6,017 nt of DNA from CAZVWQ01 sp964631275 (GCA_964631275.1 CAZVWQ010000041.1:1-6017); one strand, 5' to 3'. Counted from the first letter of the stretch, positions 1-5,315 are shown. Notes: generated from the sequence alone by a model not told the origin. Numbers and translations: made by a program.

Positions 1-42
1 GTAGGCATATACCTACTTTATTTCTTATTTCTTTTTATTTCG

Positions 43-55
43 CAAGAGGTCTAAT
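43..55. repeat. 13-bp exact repeat, copy 1 of 2
   Basis: CAAGAGGTCTAAT occurs here and at 2997-3009, both in non-coding DNA and in the same orientation. Five G/C bases make it less trivial than most AT-rich matches, but one chance match of this length in 6 kb of skewed sequence would not be surprising. Confidence 0.4.
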
Positions 56-111
56 TTTGTGTAGCGGTACTGTAAATTTTTTCGCATCCTATTTACATTT
101 GTTACATAAAC

Positions 112-129
112 TTAAGAGGATTAAGAGGA
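112..129. repeat. 9-bp tandem duplication TTAAGAGGA
   Basis: Two perfect adjacent copies, 112-120 and 121-129. AAGAGGA resembles a Shine-Dalgarno, but the GTG that follows opens a frame closed after two codons, so it does not mark a gene here. Confidence 0.6.
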
Positions 130-168
130 AAAAGTTTAGTGAATTTTTGATATAGATACTAAACTGTT

Positions 169-189
169 AACTACTTAGTGTAGTTTTTC
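169..189 (+). terminator. Possible weak plus-strand terminator hairpin
   Basis: AACTAC (169-174) and GTAGTT (180-185) form a perfect 6-bp stem around a 5-nt loop. The second arm runs into TTTTT. The shape resembles an intrinsic terminator for transcription entering from the left, but the stem is short and AT-rich and the gene it would serve lies outside the window. Confidence 0.25.
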
Positions 190-379
190 TAACTATATTT
201 TCCTTATTTAATCAAACTAAAACCTTTTGTTAAATCATAATTTAGTTAGCCTTTGGGTATATTTATTTTAAACAATAAAATCTAAAATATTACGTTAAGA
301 GCAATTTCTAAGTTGCAATTTTTGAAACAACTAAAAGTTAAAATATATTTATTTAAAAGGATAAATGATCAAATAGCTT

Positions 380-1108
380 CTATAAAATTCGACTTAAAAA
401 TGAATATCTTAAATATGGATTTTTTGGTTGTTTTTTGACTTGTTCCAGGTGTTTTTTTGTGGCGTAACCTTTGTTGTTTTTCCAATCAAAATCTGGAAAC
501 TCTGAGTCAATCTTTTGCATGTAATTATCTCTATACACCTTAGCTAAATTACTGGCTATAGCTACACTTAAATATTTATCATCAGCTTTGTTTTCTCTAA
601 TTATTTTTTGATTTTCTTTATTTTCAATTAGTTCTGTAGACTCGTCCTTTATAAAATTAATAACTTTATTACTTAGGTTATACGAATTTTGAAAAAGTAT
701 TTCTTGAACTAAATTTTTGTTAGGAATGCTTATCAAAGTAATTTTACCATCAATTATAATTTTTGTTGAACCTTTATCTTGACTAGCAATAATTAAAAAA
801 AACCAAACTAAATGACTAAGACAAACTCCTATCCCATATCTATCAATTATCTTATTATTAACTTGCAAAATTAAATTAGGAATTTTATTTGCTTTAACCA
901 AGTTTACAATTTTAGATCTTTTGTTTTTGGCTAATTTTTTACTATCTCTAACAAAATTAAAATCTTCACACCTTATCCATATTTGTGAGCTTTTTTGTTC
1001 ATACCAGTTACAGTATTTAGGATATTCGTCAGTTAAAATAACTGAACACATAACCAGAGGTCCAGCTATTGAGCCTCTGCCAACCTCATCTATACCAATA
1101 ATTTTCAT
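380..1108 (-). CDS. rnhB: Ribonuclease HII
   Basis: This enzyme cleaves RNA in RNA/DNA hybrids and nicks 5' of single ribonucleotides embedded in DNA, acting in the cytoplasm in ribonucleotide excision repair. The N-terminal signature GIDEVGRG (residues 5-12) supplies Asp7 and Glu8. Asp120 in IIIDGK and Asp176 in KADDKY fit the other two metal-binding acidic residues, which completes the DEDD set. Also present are DSKKL (55-59), the ASNLAKVYRD helix (about 185-194) and GYATKKH (214-220). The product has 242 residues where about 190-220 is usual. The excess lies in two insertions, at about residues 28-50 and 125-170, and the C-terminus stops soon after the SF motif (236-237). The usual HRxSF reads LRYSF. 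The ATG at 1106-1108 puts the signature at the very N-terminus, as expected. No Shine-Dalgarno precedes it, and the stop is TAG. The gene stands alone, 334 bp from the next gene. Confidence 0.93.
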   Translation of the reverse strand: MKIIGIDEVGRGSIAGPLVMCSVILTDEYPKYCNWYEQKSSQIWIRCEDFNFVRDSKKLAKNKRSKIVNLVKANKIPNLILQVNNKIIDRYGIGVCLSHLVWFFLIIASQDKGSTKIIIDGKITLISIPNKNLVQEILFQNSYNLSNKVINFIKDESTELIENKENQKIIRENKADDKYLSVAIASNLAKVYRDNYMQKIDSEFPDFDWKNNKGYATKKHLEQVKKQPKNPYLRYSFLSRIL

Positions 1109-1252
1109 ACAAGTTAATAATTAAGGAATATTTTTTATTACACTCTTCAAGCTAATAATCTTGCCCCATAACTTAAATTTACAAAACTTTGACCCCATAA
1201 AATGACTATCAATCAACAGTAAAAATAGGTTTTGAGACATGATTAATTTTGA

Positions 1253-1288
1253 TTTATGATCACTACAGAACAAATTTCAGTTTTTTGG
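1253..1288 (-). promoter_or_regulatory. Dispersed repeat copy 1, candidate rnhB promoter element
   Basis: Positions 1254-1288 match 3788-3823 at 30 of 35 aligned bases, with one extra T in the second copy. Read on the minus strand, both copies give CTGAAA, a 16-bp spacer and a TATAA-like hexamer (here CATAAA, 1258-1253), so they resemble a sigma-70-type promoter facing rnhB. A start of transcription near 1246 would leave a leader of about 140 nt. The sequence similarity is observed; the promoter role is inferred. Confidence 0.35.
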
Positions 1289-1290
1289 TA

Positions 1291-1308
1291 CGGGTTTTAT
1301 TAAACCTG
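1291..1308. other. Small hairpin in the rnhB upstream region
   Basis: CGGGTTT (1291-1297) pairs with AAACCTG (1302-1308) around a TATT loop, 7 bp including one G-T pair. It lies a few bases from the dispersed repeat copy. No T-run follows on either strand, so a terminator role is doubtful and its function is unknown. Confidence 0.3.
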
Positions 1309-1442
1309 CCTCAAAATAAGTTCAAAACAACTATTTTCTACATTAAAATAAACAAAAATTTATTATTTTAGTTGAATTGCTAATTTTTACTATATAATAA
1401 AAAGGTAAATCGACTATTTTCTCTAATTTATAGGAATGGCTA

Positions 1443-1712
1443 CTACTTATTTTTTACTTCTTTAGCATCAATTATATTTTGTTTGGAGTTTTTTGAATTA
1501 ATTTCTTTATCAGGAAATATCACAGAATAGGCTAGCTCGACTAAAAACATAATTAGCAGGACCAAATCATCTACAAAACCTATGCCTAATAAAAAATCTG
1601 GAATAATATCGATCGGGCTAAATAGATACAACAAAGTTCCTACGATGACCCAAATTCTAGTATTAGGGTTCCTGAACTTTTCGTGATATATTTGAAAAGG
1701 ATTAAGTTTCAT
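1443..1712 (-). CDS. DUF1232 / YkvA-family small membrane protein
   Basis: An 89-residue protein with the DUF1232 signature at residues 32-50: SPIDIIPDF, then GIGFVDDL. This matches the family pattern of Pro-(I/V)-Asp-x-(I/L)-Pro-Asp followed by a G-x-x-Asp-Asp turn. Two hydrophobic stretches (about 19-31 and 48-66) flank it, suggesting an integral or membrane-associated protein. The tail (67-89) is hydrophilic and Lys/Asn-rich. The biochemical function of this family is not established. The start ATG (1712-1710) overlaps the coaDE stop as ATGA, so translation is probably coupled to coaDE and the two genes share a transcript. The stop is TAG. No Shine-Dalgarno is seen, in line with reinitiation after the upstream stop. 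Family assignment is secure; role is not. Confidence 0.85.
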   Translation of the reverse strand: MKLNPFQIYHEKFRNPNTRIWVIVGTLLYLFSPIDIIPDFLLGIGFVDDLVLLIMFLVELAYSVIFPDKEINSKNSKQNIIDAKEVKNK

Positions 1713-2806
1713 AGATTTAATTTAGGTTTTATATTTTTAATTAAATTATTCAGGTTTGCTTCAAAAATTTTAGCTTCGCTGGTGTTTAAAAATTCAAATA
1801 AATTTCCAAAATTGCTATCTTTAATTTTAATTTGTTCTTTAATTTGTTCTTTTTTATCAGCATAATTAAGCTGGTTTTGCCTTCTTAAATCGAAATCTTT
1901 AGGGGTAAATTTTGAACTAACTGTACCTTTTTCAGATTTAACCATAACAATCTGATTATTAGCTAAATACTCTAAATTATTTTCGGCAAGTAAAGGAATT
2001 TCCAAAATAACTAAACCCTCAAAATATCTAATTTTTTGTCTAAAAAGTCTCAAAATTTCTGGATGAGTAATTTGGGTTAACTTCTTTAGTTTATAAGAAT
2101 CATTAAAAACTTCTTTGGCTAAAGCTTTTCGGTCAACTATATCCTGACTAACAGCCTGAGAGAAGTTTGTTTTGATTATCTTAACAATCTCAAAGTTTAA
2201 CAAAACCTCATGTCCAAGCTGATCAAAGTCGATTAATTTAACCGGCAATTTCTCTGCTTGTAGTTTTTTTAACAAACTTTTAGCTAAGTAAGTTTTTCCT
2301 GAACTAACCTCTCCCGTGATTGCTAAATAACTCTGATTAAGAATTTTTTGTTGTAATTGACTTTGAATAAAAATGGGTACAGCTTGGTGAACATCACCGC
2401 CTAAACTTACAATTTCTTTAATGGCTGTAGAAGAGATAAATTCTTGTGAGGAAAAAAGATTAATAAACTCAAGATCTGGATTTTGGCTTAAGTAATTTTT
2501 ATATAAATTAAGCTCATAAAGATAATCTTGAGAATCTCTAAAACCTCGAATAACGAATTGAATTCCTTGATCTTTAGCTAAATCAGTAAGTAAGTAGTCA
2601 AAAGAAATAACCTCCACATTAGAATAATTAGCTAAAACTCTTTTTGTCATCTGAGTTCTTTCATTTAAGCTAAATAAATATTTCTTGGATTGATTTAGAC
2701 CTACAGCTACCACTACCTTATCAAAAATCTTAGTAGCTCTATGGATTATATCTAGATGTCCATTAGTAATCGGATCAGCAGATAATGGATAAATTGCAGT
2801 TTTCAT
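1709..2806 (-). CDS. coaDE: Bifunctional phosphopantetheine adenylyltransferase / dephospho-CoA kinase (CoaD-CoaE fusion)
   Basis: The protein carries the last two enzymes of coenzyme A synthesis in one 365-residue chain. Residues 1-157 are CoaD (4'-phosphopantetheine + ATP to dephospho-CoA). They show TNGH (14-17) with the nucleotidyltransferase His17, Lys41/42 after NQS, IRGFR (86-90), DYLYE (94-98), ISSTAIKE (124-131) and GGDV (136-139). Residues 160-365 are CoaE (3'-phosphorylation of dephospho-CoA). They show the P-loop GEVSSGKT (165-172), DFDQLGHEVL (193-202), VDRKAL (224-229), HPEI (248-251), LEIPLL (268-273) and an LRRQ lid segment (307-310). Separate CoaD and CoaE proteins are each about 160-200 residues, so both halves are full length with almost no linker. 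The usual YPG(S/T)FDP near the N-terminus is YPLSADP (6-12). The TGA stop overlaps the next start as ATGA. A 14-bp palindrome lies just upstream of the start. No Shine-Dalgarno is visible. Confidence 0.93.
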   Translation of the reverse strand: MKTAIYPLSADPITNGHLDIIHRATKIFDKVVVAVGLNQSKKYLFSLNERTQMTKRVLANYSNVEVISFDYLLTDLAKDQGIQFVIRGFRDSQDYLYELNLYKNYLSQNPDLEFINLFSSQEFISSTAIKEIVSLGGDVHQAVPIFIQSQLQQKILNQSYLAITGEVSSGKTYLAKSLLKKLQAEKLPVKLIDFDQLGHEVLLNFEIVKIIKTNFSQAVSQDIVDRKALAKEVFNDSYKLKKLTQITHPEILRLFRQKIRYFEGLVILEIPLLAENNLEYLANNQIVMVKSEKGTVSSKFTPKDFDLRRQNQLNYADKKEQIKEQIKIKDSNFGNLFEFLNTSEAKIFEANLNNLIKNIKPKLNL

Positions 2807-2813
2807 AAGTTTT

Positions 2814-2827
2814 AAATTTGCAAATTT
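2814..2827. promoter_or_regulatory. 14-bp perfect palindrome before coaDE
   Basis: AAATTTGCAAATTT is self-complementary and ends 8 bp upstream of the coaDE ATG (2806-2804). On the minus strand a TATAAC hexamer lies just upstream of it (2834-2829), so the palindrome would cover the start of transcription if that is the -10 box. No matching -35 is visible. It could be an operator or a 5'-UTR hairpin. AT-rich palindromes also arise by chance. Confidence 0.3.
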
Positions 2828-2996
2828 GAGTTATAGGGTTGGGTTAATGCTATTTCTCCATAAAACAAACACTTTTTATATTTATATTTTCCAATTATTG
2901 AAAGATAGGCTACTTATAGATACCAAGGTTTATGGCAAATTAACACAAGGATGAGCACAAGACAAGTTTGATTAACCAAAATAAAATTTTAAATTA

Positions 2997-3009
2997 CAAG
3001 AGGTCTAAT
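2997..3009. repeat. 13-bp exact repeat, copy 2 of 2
   Basis: Identical to 43-55. It lies 20 bp beyond the stop of the phosphatase gene, reading opposite to that gene. No function is known. Confidence 0.4.
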
Positions 3010-3028
3010 AAAAAACTTGAAACTAAAA

Positions 3029-3604
3029 TCAATTATTAATAATTTCAAAACTAACTTTTTTAGAATATTCTAATTTTCCTATAAACTCATTAGAAATCCT
3101 AAACTCACGAATATCTATTTGCGTAAAGTTTTCCAAAAGAATATTAATAACACCTCCGTGACAAACCACTAAAACATTTTGATTCTGATAGTCTTTTTGT
3201 TTTTCGTCTAGAAAATTGAAAACCCTCTTTTCCATGTCTCTAAAACACTCTCCACCAGGAAAGCAAAAATCTTTTTGATCCTTGTAGTGAGGATATTTTT
3301 GCCTGATCTCTTTAGACATGTTAGTAATATCCCCAAAGTCAATTTCTCTGAGTCTTTTATCAGTTTTAATTTCTAAATGTAATAGTTGCTTTTTAGCTAA
3401 AATCAAGTAACAGGTTCTAAACGCCCTCCCCAAATCGCTGCTATATACTAGATCAAAATTTAAATTGTGCTTAGATAAAATGTCAGCTGAATTATATGCA
3501 TTTTGGACCCCAATATCAGTAAGTGGCGAGTCTATTTGGCCTTGAAGAGTTTGTTTAGAGTTGTATTCAGTTTGGCCGTGGCGGATAATTAAAAATTTAG
3601 TCAT
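3029..3604 (-). CDS. Histidine phosphatase family protein (phosphoglycerate-mutase-like, COG0406 type)
   Basis: A 191-residue cytosolic enzyme of the histidine phosphatase superfamily, which transfers phosphate through a phospho-histidine. The catalytic RHG motif is IIRHGQTEYN (6-15) with His9 as nucleophile. SSDLGRAFRT (55-64) supplies Arg60, LREIDFGD (85-92) supplies the proton-donor Glu87, PGGEC (116-120) matches the usual PGGES, and VVCHGG (146-151) supplies the second His149. Length and motif order match GpmB/CobC/PhoE-like members. The substrate cannot be told from sequence: phosphoglycerate mutase, alpha-ribazole phosphatase or a broad phosphatase are all possible. The ATG at 3604-3602 places RHG at the expected distance. 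No Shine-Dalgarno precedes it, and the stop is TGA. An AT-only 14-bp palindrome (3031-3044) overlaps the last codons. It diverges from mscS across a 368-bp gap. Confidence 0.92.
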   Translation of the reverse strand: MTKFLIIRHGQTEYNSKQTLQGQIDSPLTDIGVQNAYNSADILSKHNLNFDLVYSSDLGRAFRTCYLILAKKQLLHLEIKTDKRLREIDFGDITNMSKEIRQKYPHYKDQKDFCFPGGECFRDMEKRVFNFLDEKQKDYQNQNVLVVCHGGVINILLENFTQIDIREFRISNEFIGKLEYSKKVSFEIINN

Positions 3605-3779
3605 TAGAGTTTTTTGACAAAGGTAAAATGAAAAAGTTAAATGCTAAAGTTTTGGTTTTATAACTATTTCGACAAAGGCTACACCCTTTTGACTAATTAG
3701 TTACAGTAATTACCAATAATAATTTACCCTTAAACAAGGTATTATTTGCTTATAAAAAATTAAATGAACAAACGTATTA

Positions 3780-3794
3780 AGTATAACTTATACT
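3780..3794. promoter_or_regulatory. 15-nt palindrome, possible operator
   Basis: AGTATAACTTATACT has perfect 7-nt arms around a central C. It overlaps the proposed minus-strand -10 hexamer at 3792-3787, where a dimeric repressor could block RNA polymerase. No regulator family is assigned. Confidence 0.3.
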
Positions 3795-3823
3795 CACTGC
3801 AAAGCAAATTTCAGTTTTTTTGG
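3787..3823 (-). promoter_or_regulatory. Dispersed repeat copy 2, candidate promoter element of the phosphatase gene
   Basis: Positions 3788-3823 are the partner of 1254-1288. On the minus strand they read CTGAAA, 16 bp, TATAAG (3792-3787). That would start transcription near 3780 and leave a leader of about 175 nt before the phosphatase ATG. The palindrome AGTATAACTTATACT overlaps this -10-like hexamer, as an operator would. Similarity is seen directly; function is inferred. Confidence 0.35.
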
Positions 3824-3933
3824 AATCTTAATTTTTGATTTAAGTTTGATTCGATAAAGATTGAAAGAAAATATTTGAAAATTCAAAAAGTCCTAATTTG
3901 AGTTGATCTGAGCATAAAATAATCAACCTTCAC

Positions 3934-3963
3934 TTGATACTCTCGTCAAGACTAAAATATTAT
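3934..3963 (+). promoter_or_regulatory. Candidate mscS promoter
   Basis: TTGATA (3934-3939) and TATTAT (3958-3963) each match five of six positions of the sigma-70 -35 and -10 consensus and are 18 bp apart. The expected transcription start, about 3970, is only a few bases before the ATG at 3973, so the mRNA would be leaderless or nearly so. This agrees with the lack of a Shine-Dalgarno. The CTTGA/TCAAG inverted repeat (3933-3950) covers the -35 box. Confidence 0.5.
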
Positions 3964-3972
3964 AAATAGTAA

Positions 3973-5049
3973 ATGTTTTCAATAATTAGCACCGAATATT
4001 TACAAAATACCTTTTATTGGGGAAATTCTTTGTTTAGCTACCTTCAGGCGATGGGTATATTTTTGGTAGTAATTTTGGTTACTTTTATGCTTAAATTATT
4101 TATCTTAGCCAGATTCCGTAATTTAGCTAAAAAAAGTGACACTAAAGCTGATGATCTTTTAATTAAAGCAATTAGTTCAATTGGCCTTCCTTTTTATTTA
4201 ATTTTAGGCTTTAATATAGCTAGTCGCAGACTTAATCTTCCACAAGAAGCTTGGTCTTACATTAATGGTTTTACGATTGTAGTTTTGATTATTTATCTTT
4301 TTGCTAGAATTCAGGAAATAATAATTTATGTAATTCGTAAATTTATAGCTCGCAAAAAAACTGATGAAGGTGAAAGCGTAGACACTTCGATGGCTAATTT
4401 TTTGGCTATTTTTGCAAATATTTTAATTTGGCTAATAGCTGTTATAATTATACTACAAAGCTTTAATATAAATGTAGCTACTTTGGTCGGAGGCTTAGGA
4501 ATTACAGGTATCGCTGTAGCTTTTGCTCTACAAAATGTCTTATCCGATATTTTTGCTTCCTTTACTATTTACTTAGATAGACCTTTTGAAATAGGTGATT
4601 TTATAGTAGTTGGAGAAGACCATGGCACTGTTGAGCATATTGGTATTAAATCAACAAGAATTAGAGATCTAGGTGGATACTTGTTAGTTTATAGTAATAA
4701 AGAATTAACAGAAAGTAGGATAGCCAACTATGGAGACATCCAAAGACGCAGGGTGGTTATGAAGCTAGGTTTAGAATACTCTACCAGCAGTCAGCAGCTA
4801 AAAATGGTTCCTGGAATTGTTAAAAATATAATTAAAGAAATTGAAATTTGCGAGTTTAGCAGGGTGCATTTTACTAATTTTGGCCATTCTAGCCTAGATT
4901 ATGAGCTAGTATATTTTGTTAATAACCCAGATTATGCTGTTATGATGGACATAAAACAAAAAATTAATCTAGAAATTAAACAAAATTTTGAAGAAAATGG
5001 AATTAAATTTGCTTATCCAACACAAACAATTATGGTTAAGAATAATTAA
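3973..5049 (+). CDS. mscS: MscS-family small-conductance mechanosensitive channel
   Basis: A 358-residue inner-membrane channel that opens under membrane tension and releases solutes during osmotic downshock. Hydrophobic helices lie at about residues 22-46, 66-83, 97-122 and 142-163. They are followed by the Gly/Ala-rich pore helix at about 168-188 (VATLVGGLGITGIAVAF, then ALQNVLSD), the family hallmark. FEIGDFI (205-211) starts the beta domain, and the segment from about 260 to the end is the alpha/beta vestibule domain closing with FAYPTQTI (346-353), the usual MscS C-terminal strand. Four helices precede or flank the pore helix, more than the three of E. coli MscS, so this is a somewhat larger YnaI/YbdG-like architecture. 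The ATG at 3973 follows a strong promoter candidate with almost no leader. The stop TAA is natural, since the terminal motif is complete. A coding-like frame begins immediately after it. Confidence 0.94.
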   Translation: MFSIISTEYLQNTFYWGNSLFSYLQAMGIFLVVILVTFMLKLFILARFRNLAKKSDTKADDLLIKAISSIGLPFYLILGFNIASRRLNLPQEAWSYINGFTIVVLIIYLFARIQEIIIYVIRKFIARKKTDEGESVDTSMANFLAIFANILIWLIAVIIILQSFNINVATLVGGLGITGIAVAFALQNVLSDIFASFTIYLDRPFEIGDFIVVGEDHGTVEHIGIKSTRIRDLGGYLLVYSNKELTESRIANYGDIQRRRVVMKLGLEYSTSSQQLKMVPGIVKNIIKEIEICEFSRVHFTNFGHSSLDYELVYFVNNPDYAVMMDIKQKINLEIKQNFEENGIKFAYPTQTIMVKNN

Positions 5050-5138
5050 TAACTGAAAACTTAAACAGACAAATTAGAAAAGCTACAAAGAATAAATTAT
5101 CTTTTGAATCTCCTGATTCACTTTTAGATTACACCTTT

Positions 5139-5315
5139 ATGGTAATTAAAGATTTTGAAGAAAGAAATTATATGAAATATCCAATTCATGAGTATAAATA
5201 TTTTAGCCTATTTGACCTAAAAAAAGAACAACAGAATAAACAAAATATTGTAGATACTAGAAAAGATACAACTTTAAATCCTACTGAACCTCGTACTCAA
5301 CCTAACTTAGGTTGA
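5139..5315 (+). CDS. Small hypothetical protein downstream of mscS (start uncertain)
   Basis: From the first ATG this encodes 58 residues ending in TGA. The same frame is open without ATG, GTG or TTG from 5046, overlapping the mscS stop, for 89 codons. The codons before the ATG also look coding: the translation is mixed and charged, with Asp/Glu/Lys/Ser and Pro, and does not look like random AT-rich sequence. Visible segments are SPDSLLDYTF before the ATG, DFEERNYMKYP just after it, a Lys/Gln/Asn-rich stretch and a Pro/Thr-rich tail. It has no membrane helix or known motif. It could be a small gene co-transcribed with mscS and starting at the ATG or at a rare ATA/ATT codon. It could also be a C-terminal extension of the channel separated by a one-base indel, or a gene remnant. 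No function is recognised. Confidence 0.42.
   Translation: MVIKDFEERNYMKYPIHEYKYFSLFDLKKEQQNKQNIVDTRKDTTLNPTEPRTQPNLG
5297..5315. terminator. 19-nt palindrome at the convergent gene ends
   Basis: TCAACCTAACTTAGGTTGA has perfect 9-nt arms around one C. As RNA it would fold into a stem of about 7 bp with a 5-nt loop, and it includes the stop codon of the small frame. A second imperfect fold follows at 5316-5344: ACCCT and ACAA pair with TTGT and AGGGGT across a TTTT loop. T6 occurs at 5331-5336. Position between converging genes suggests a terminator, but the T-run is not directly after the palindrome. Confidence 0.3.

Larger units (their letters stand above)
1..379. other. Non-coding AT-rich region left of rnhB
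   Basis: No convincing gene is seen. A frame open from the left edge to a TAG at 153-155 has a Phe/Leu/Lys-rich translation typical of random T-rich DNA. The region contains a GTAGG/CCTAC inverted repeat at 1-16 followed by T-rich sequence, which could be the end of a terminator for a gene left of the window. It also holds the inverted repeat TGTAAAT-N13-ATTTACA (71-97), a 9-bp tandem duplication TTAAGAGGA (112-129), and a small hairpin with a T-run (169-189). CAAGAGGTCTAAT at 43-55 recurs exactly at 2997-3009. None of these has an assignable function. Confidence 0.6.
1109..1442. other. Intergenic region upstream of rnhB and downstream of the DUF1232 gene
   Basis: No gene is seen. The region holds one copy of a 35-bp dispersed repeat (1254-1288), two CCCCATAA motifs spaced 29 bp apart (1164-1171 and 1193-1200), a small hairpin CGGGTTT/AAACCTG with one G-T pair (1291-1308), and an AT-only inverted repeat TAAAATAA/TTATTTTA (1344-1370). 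The last lies about 70-100 nt past the DUF1232 stop. A plus-strand TATAAT occurs at 1393-1398 with TTGAAT 15 bp upstream, but no plus-strand gene follows it. Confidence 0.6.
2807..3028. other. Intergenic region between coaDE and the phosphatase gene
   Basis: No coding frame is supported. Besides the palindrome next to coaDE, it contains CAAGAGGTCTAAT (2997-3009), an exact copy of 43-55, starting 20 bp past the end of the phosphatase gene. The G-rich stretch AGGGTTGGGTT (2835-2845) stands out against the AT background. No convincing terminator is seen for the phosphatase gene, only a T-rich stretch on the minus strand near 3011-3018. Confidence 0.5.
3605..3972. other. Divergent intergenic region between the phosphatase gene and mscS
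   Basis: No gene is supported. It holds GACAAAGG twice (3616-3623 and 3671-3678), the first inside a perfect plus-strand TTGACA (3614-3619) without a good -10. There is a bulged hairpin with core CCTT-AAAC-AAGG (about 3718-3746), and the palindrome AGTATAACTTATACT (3780-3794) abuts the second dispersed-repeat copy (3788-3823). Further right are GTTGAT/ATCAAC (3902-3927) and CTTGA/TCAAG (3933-3950) inverted repeats, which sit at the mscS promoter. The density of dyads suggests regulation, but no known binding site or riboswitch is recognised. Confidence 0.55.

Noticed and set aside
3..155. Frame open from the left edge on the plus strand, about 50 codons
   Set aside because: The translation is Phe/Leu/Lys-rich as expected from T-rich DNA, it crosses the hairpin and repeats there, and it shows no family motif. 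It could still be the end of an outside gene, but the sequence does not support it.
921..1124. Plus-strand open frame with ATG opposite RNase HII
   Set aside because: It lies antisense to the conserved N-terminal part of RNase HII and has no motif of its own.
1372..1398. Plus-strand promoter TTGAAT-N15-TATAAT
   Set aside because: The spacer is short, the region is AT-rich enough for chance matches, and nothing on the plus strand follows it except antisense to the DUF1232 gene.
1683..1865. Plus-strand open frame opposite the DUF1232/coaDE junction
   Set aside because: It is antisense to two supported genes. Its hydrophobic translation is what the complementary strand of Lys/Asn-rich coding DNA gives.
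3031..3044. AT-only palindrome AATTATTAATAATT at the end of the phosphatase gene as a terminator
   Set aside because: The stem is pure A/T, inside the coding region, and is easily explained by Ile/Asn codons.
3614..3642. Plus-strand promoter starting with a perfect TTGACA
   Set aside because: The best -10 at 17 bp (TTAAAT) is poor and the mscS start lies over 300 bp away, with a better promoter next to it.
1254..3823. The 35-bp repeats as ends of a composite mobile element
   Set aside because: They are direct repeats flanking ordinary housekeeping genes, with no transposase or target-site duplication between or beside them.
380..5315. TGA read as glycine (genetic code 25 of Gracilibacteria/Absconditabacteria)
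   Set aside because: TGA ends coaDE inside an ATGA overlap and ends the phosphatase at its natural length, and no gene here contains an internal TGA.
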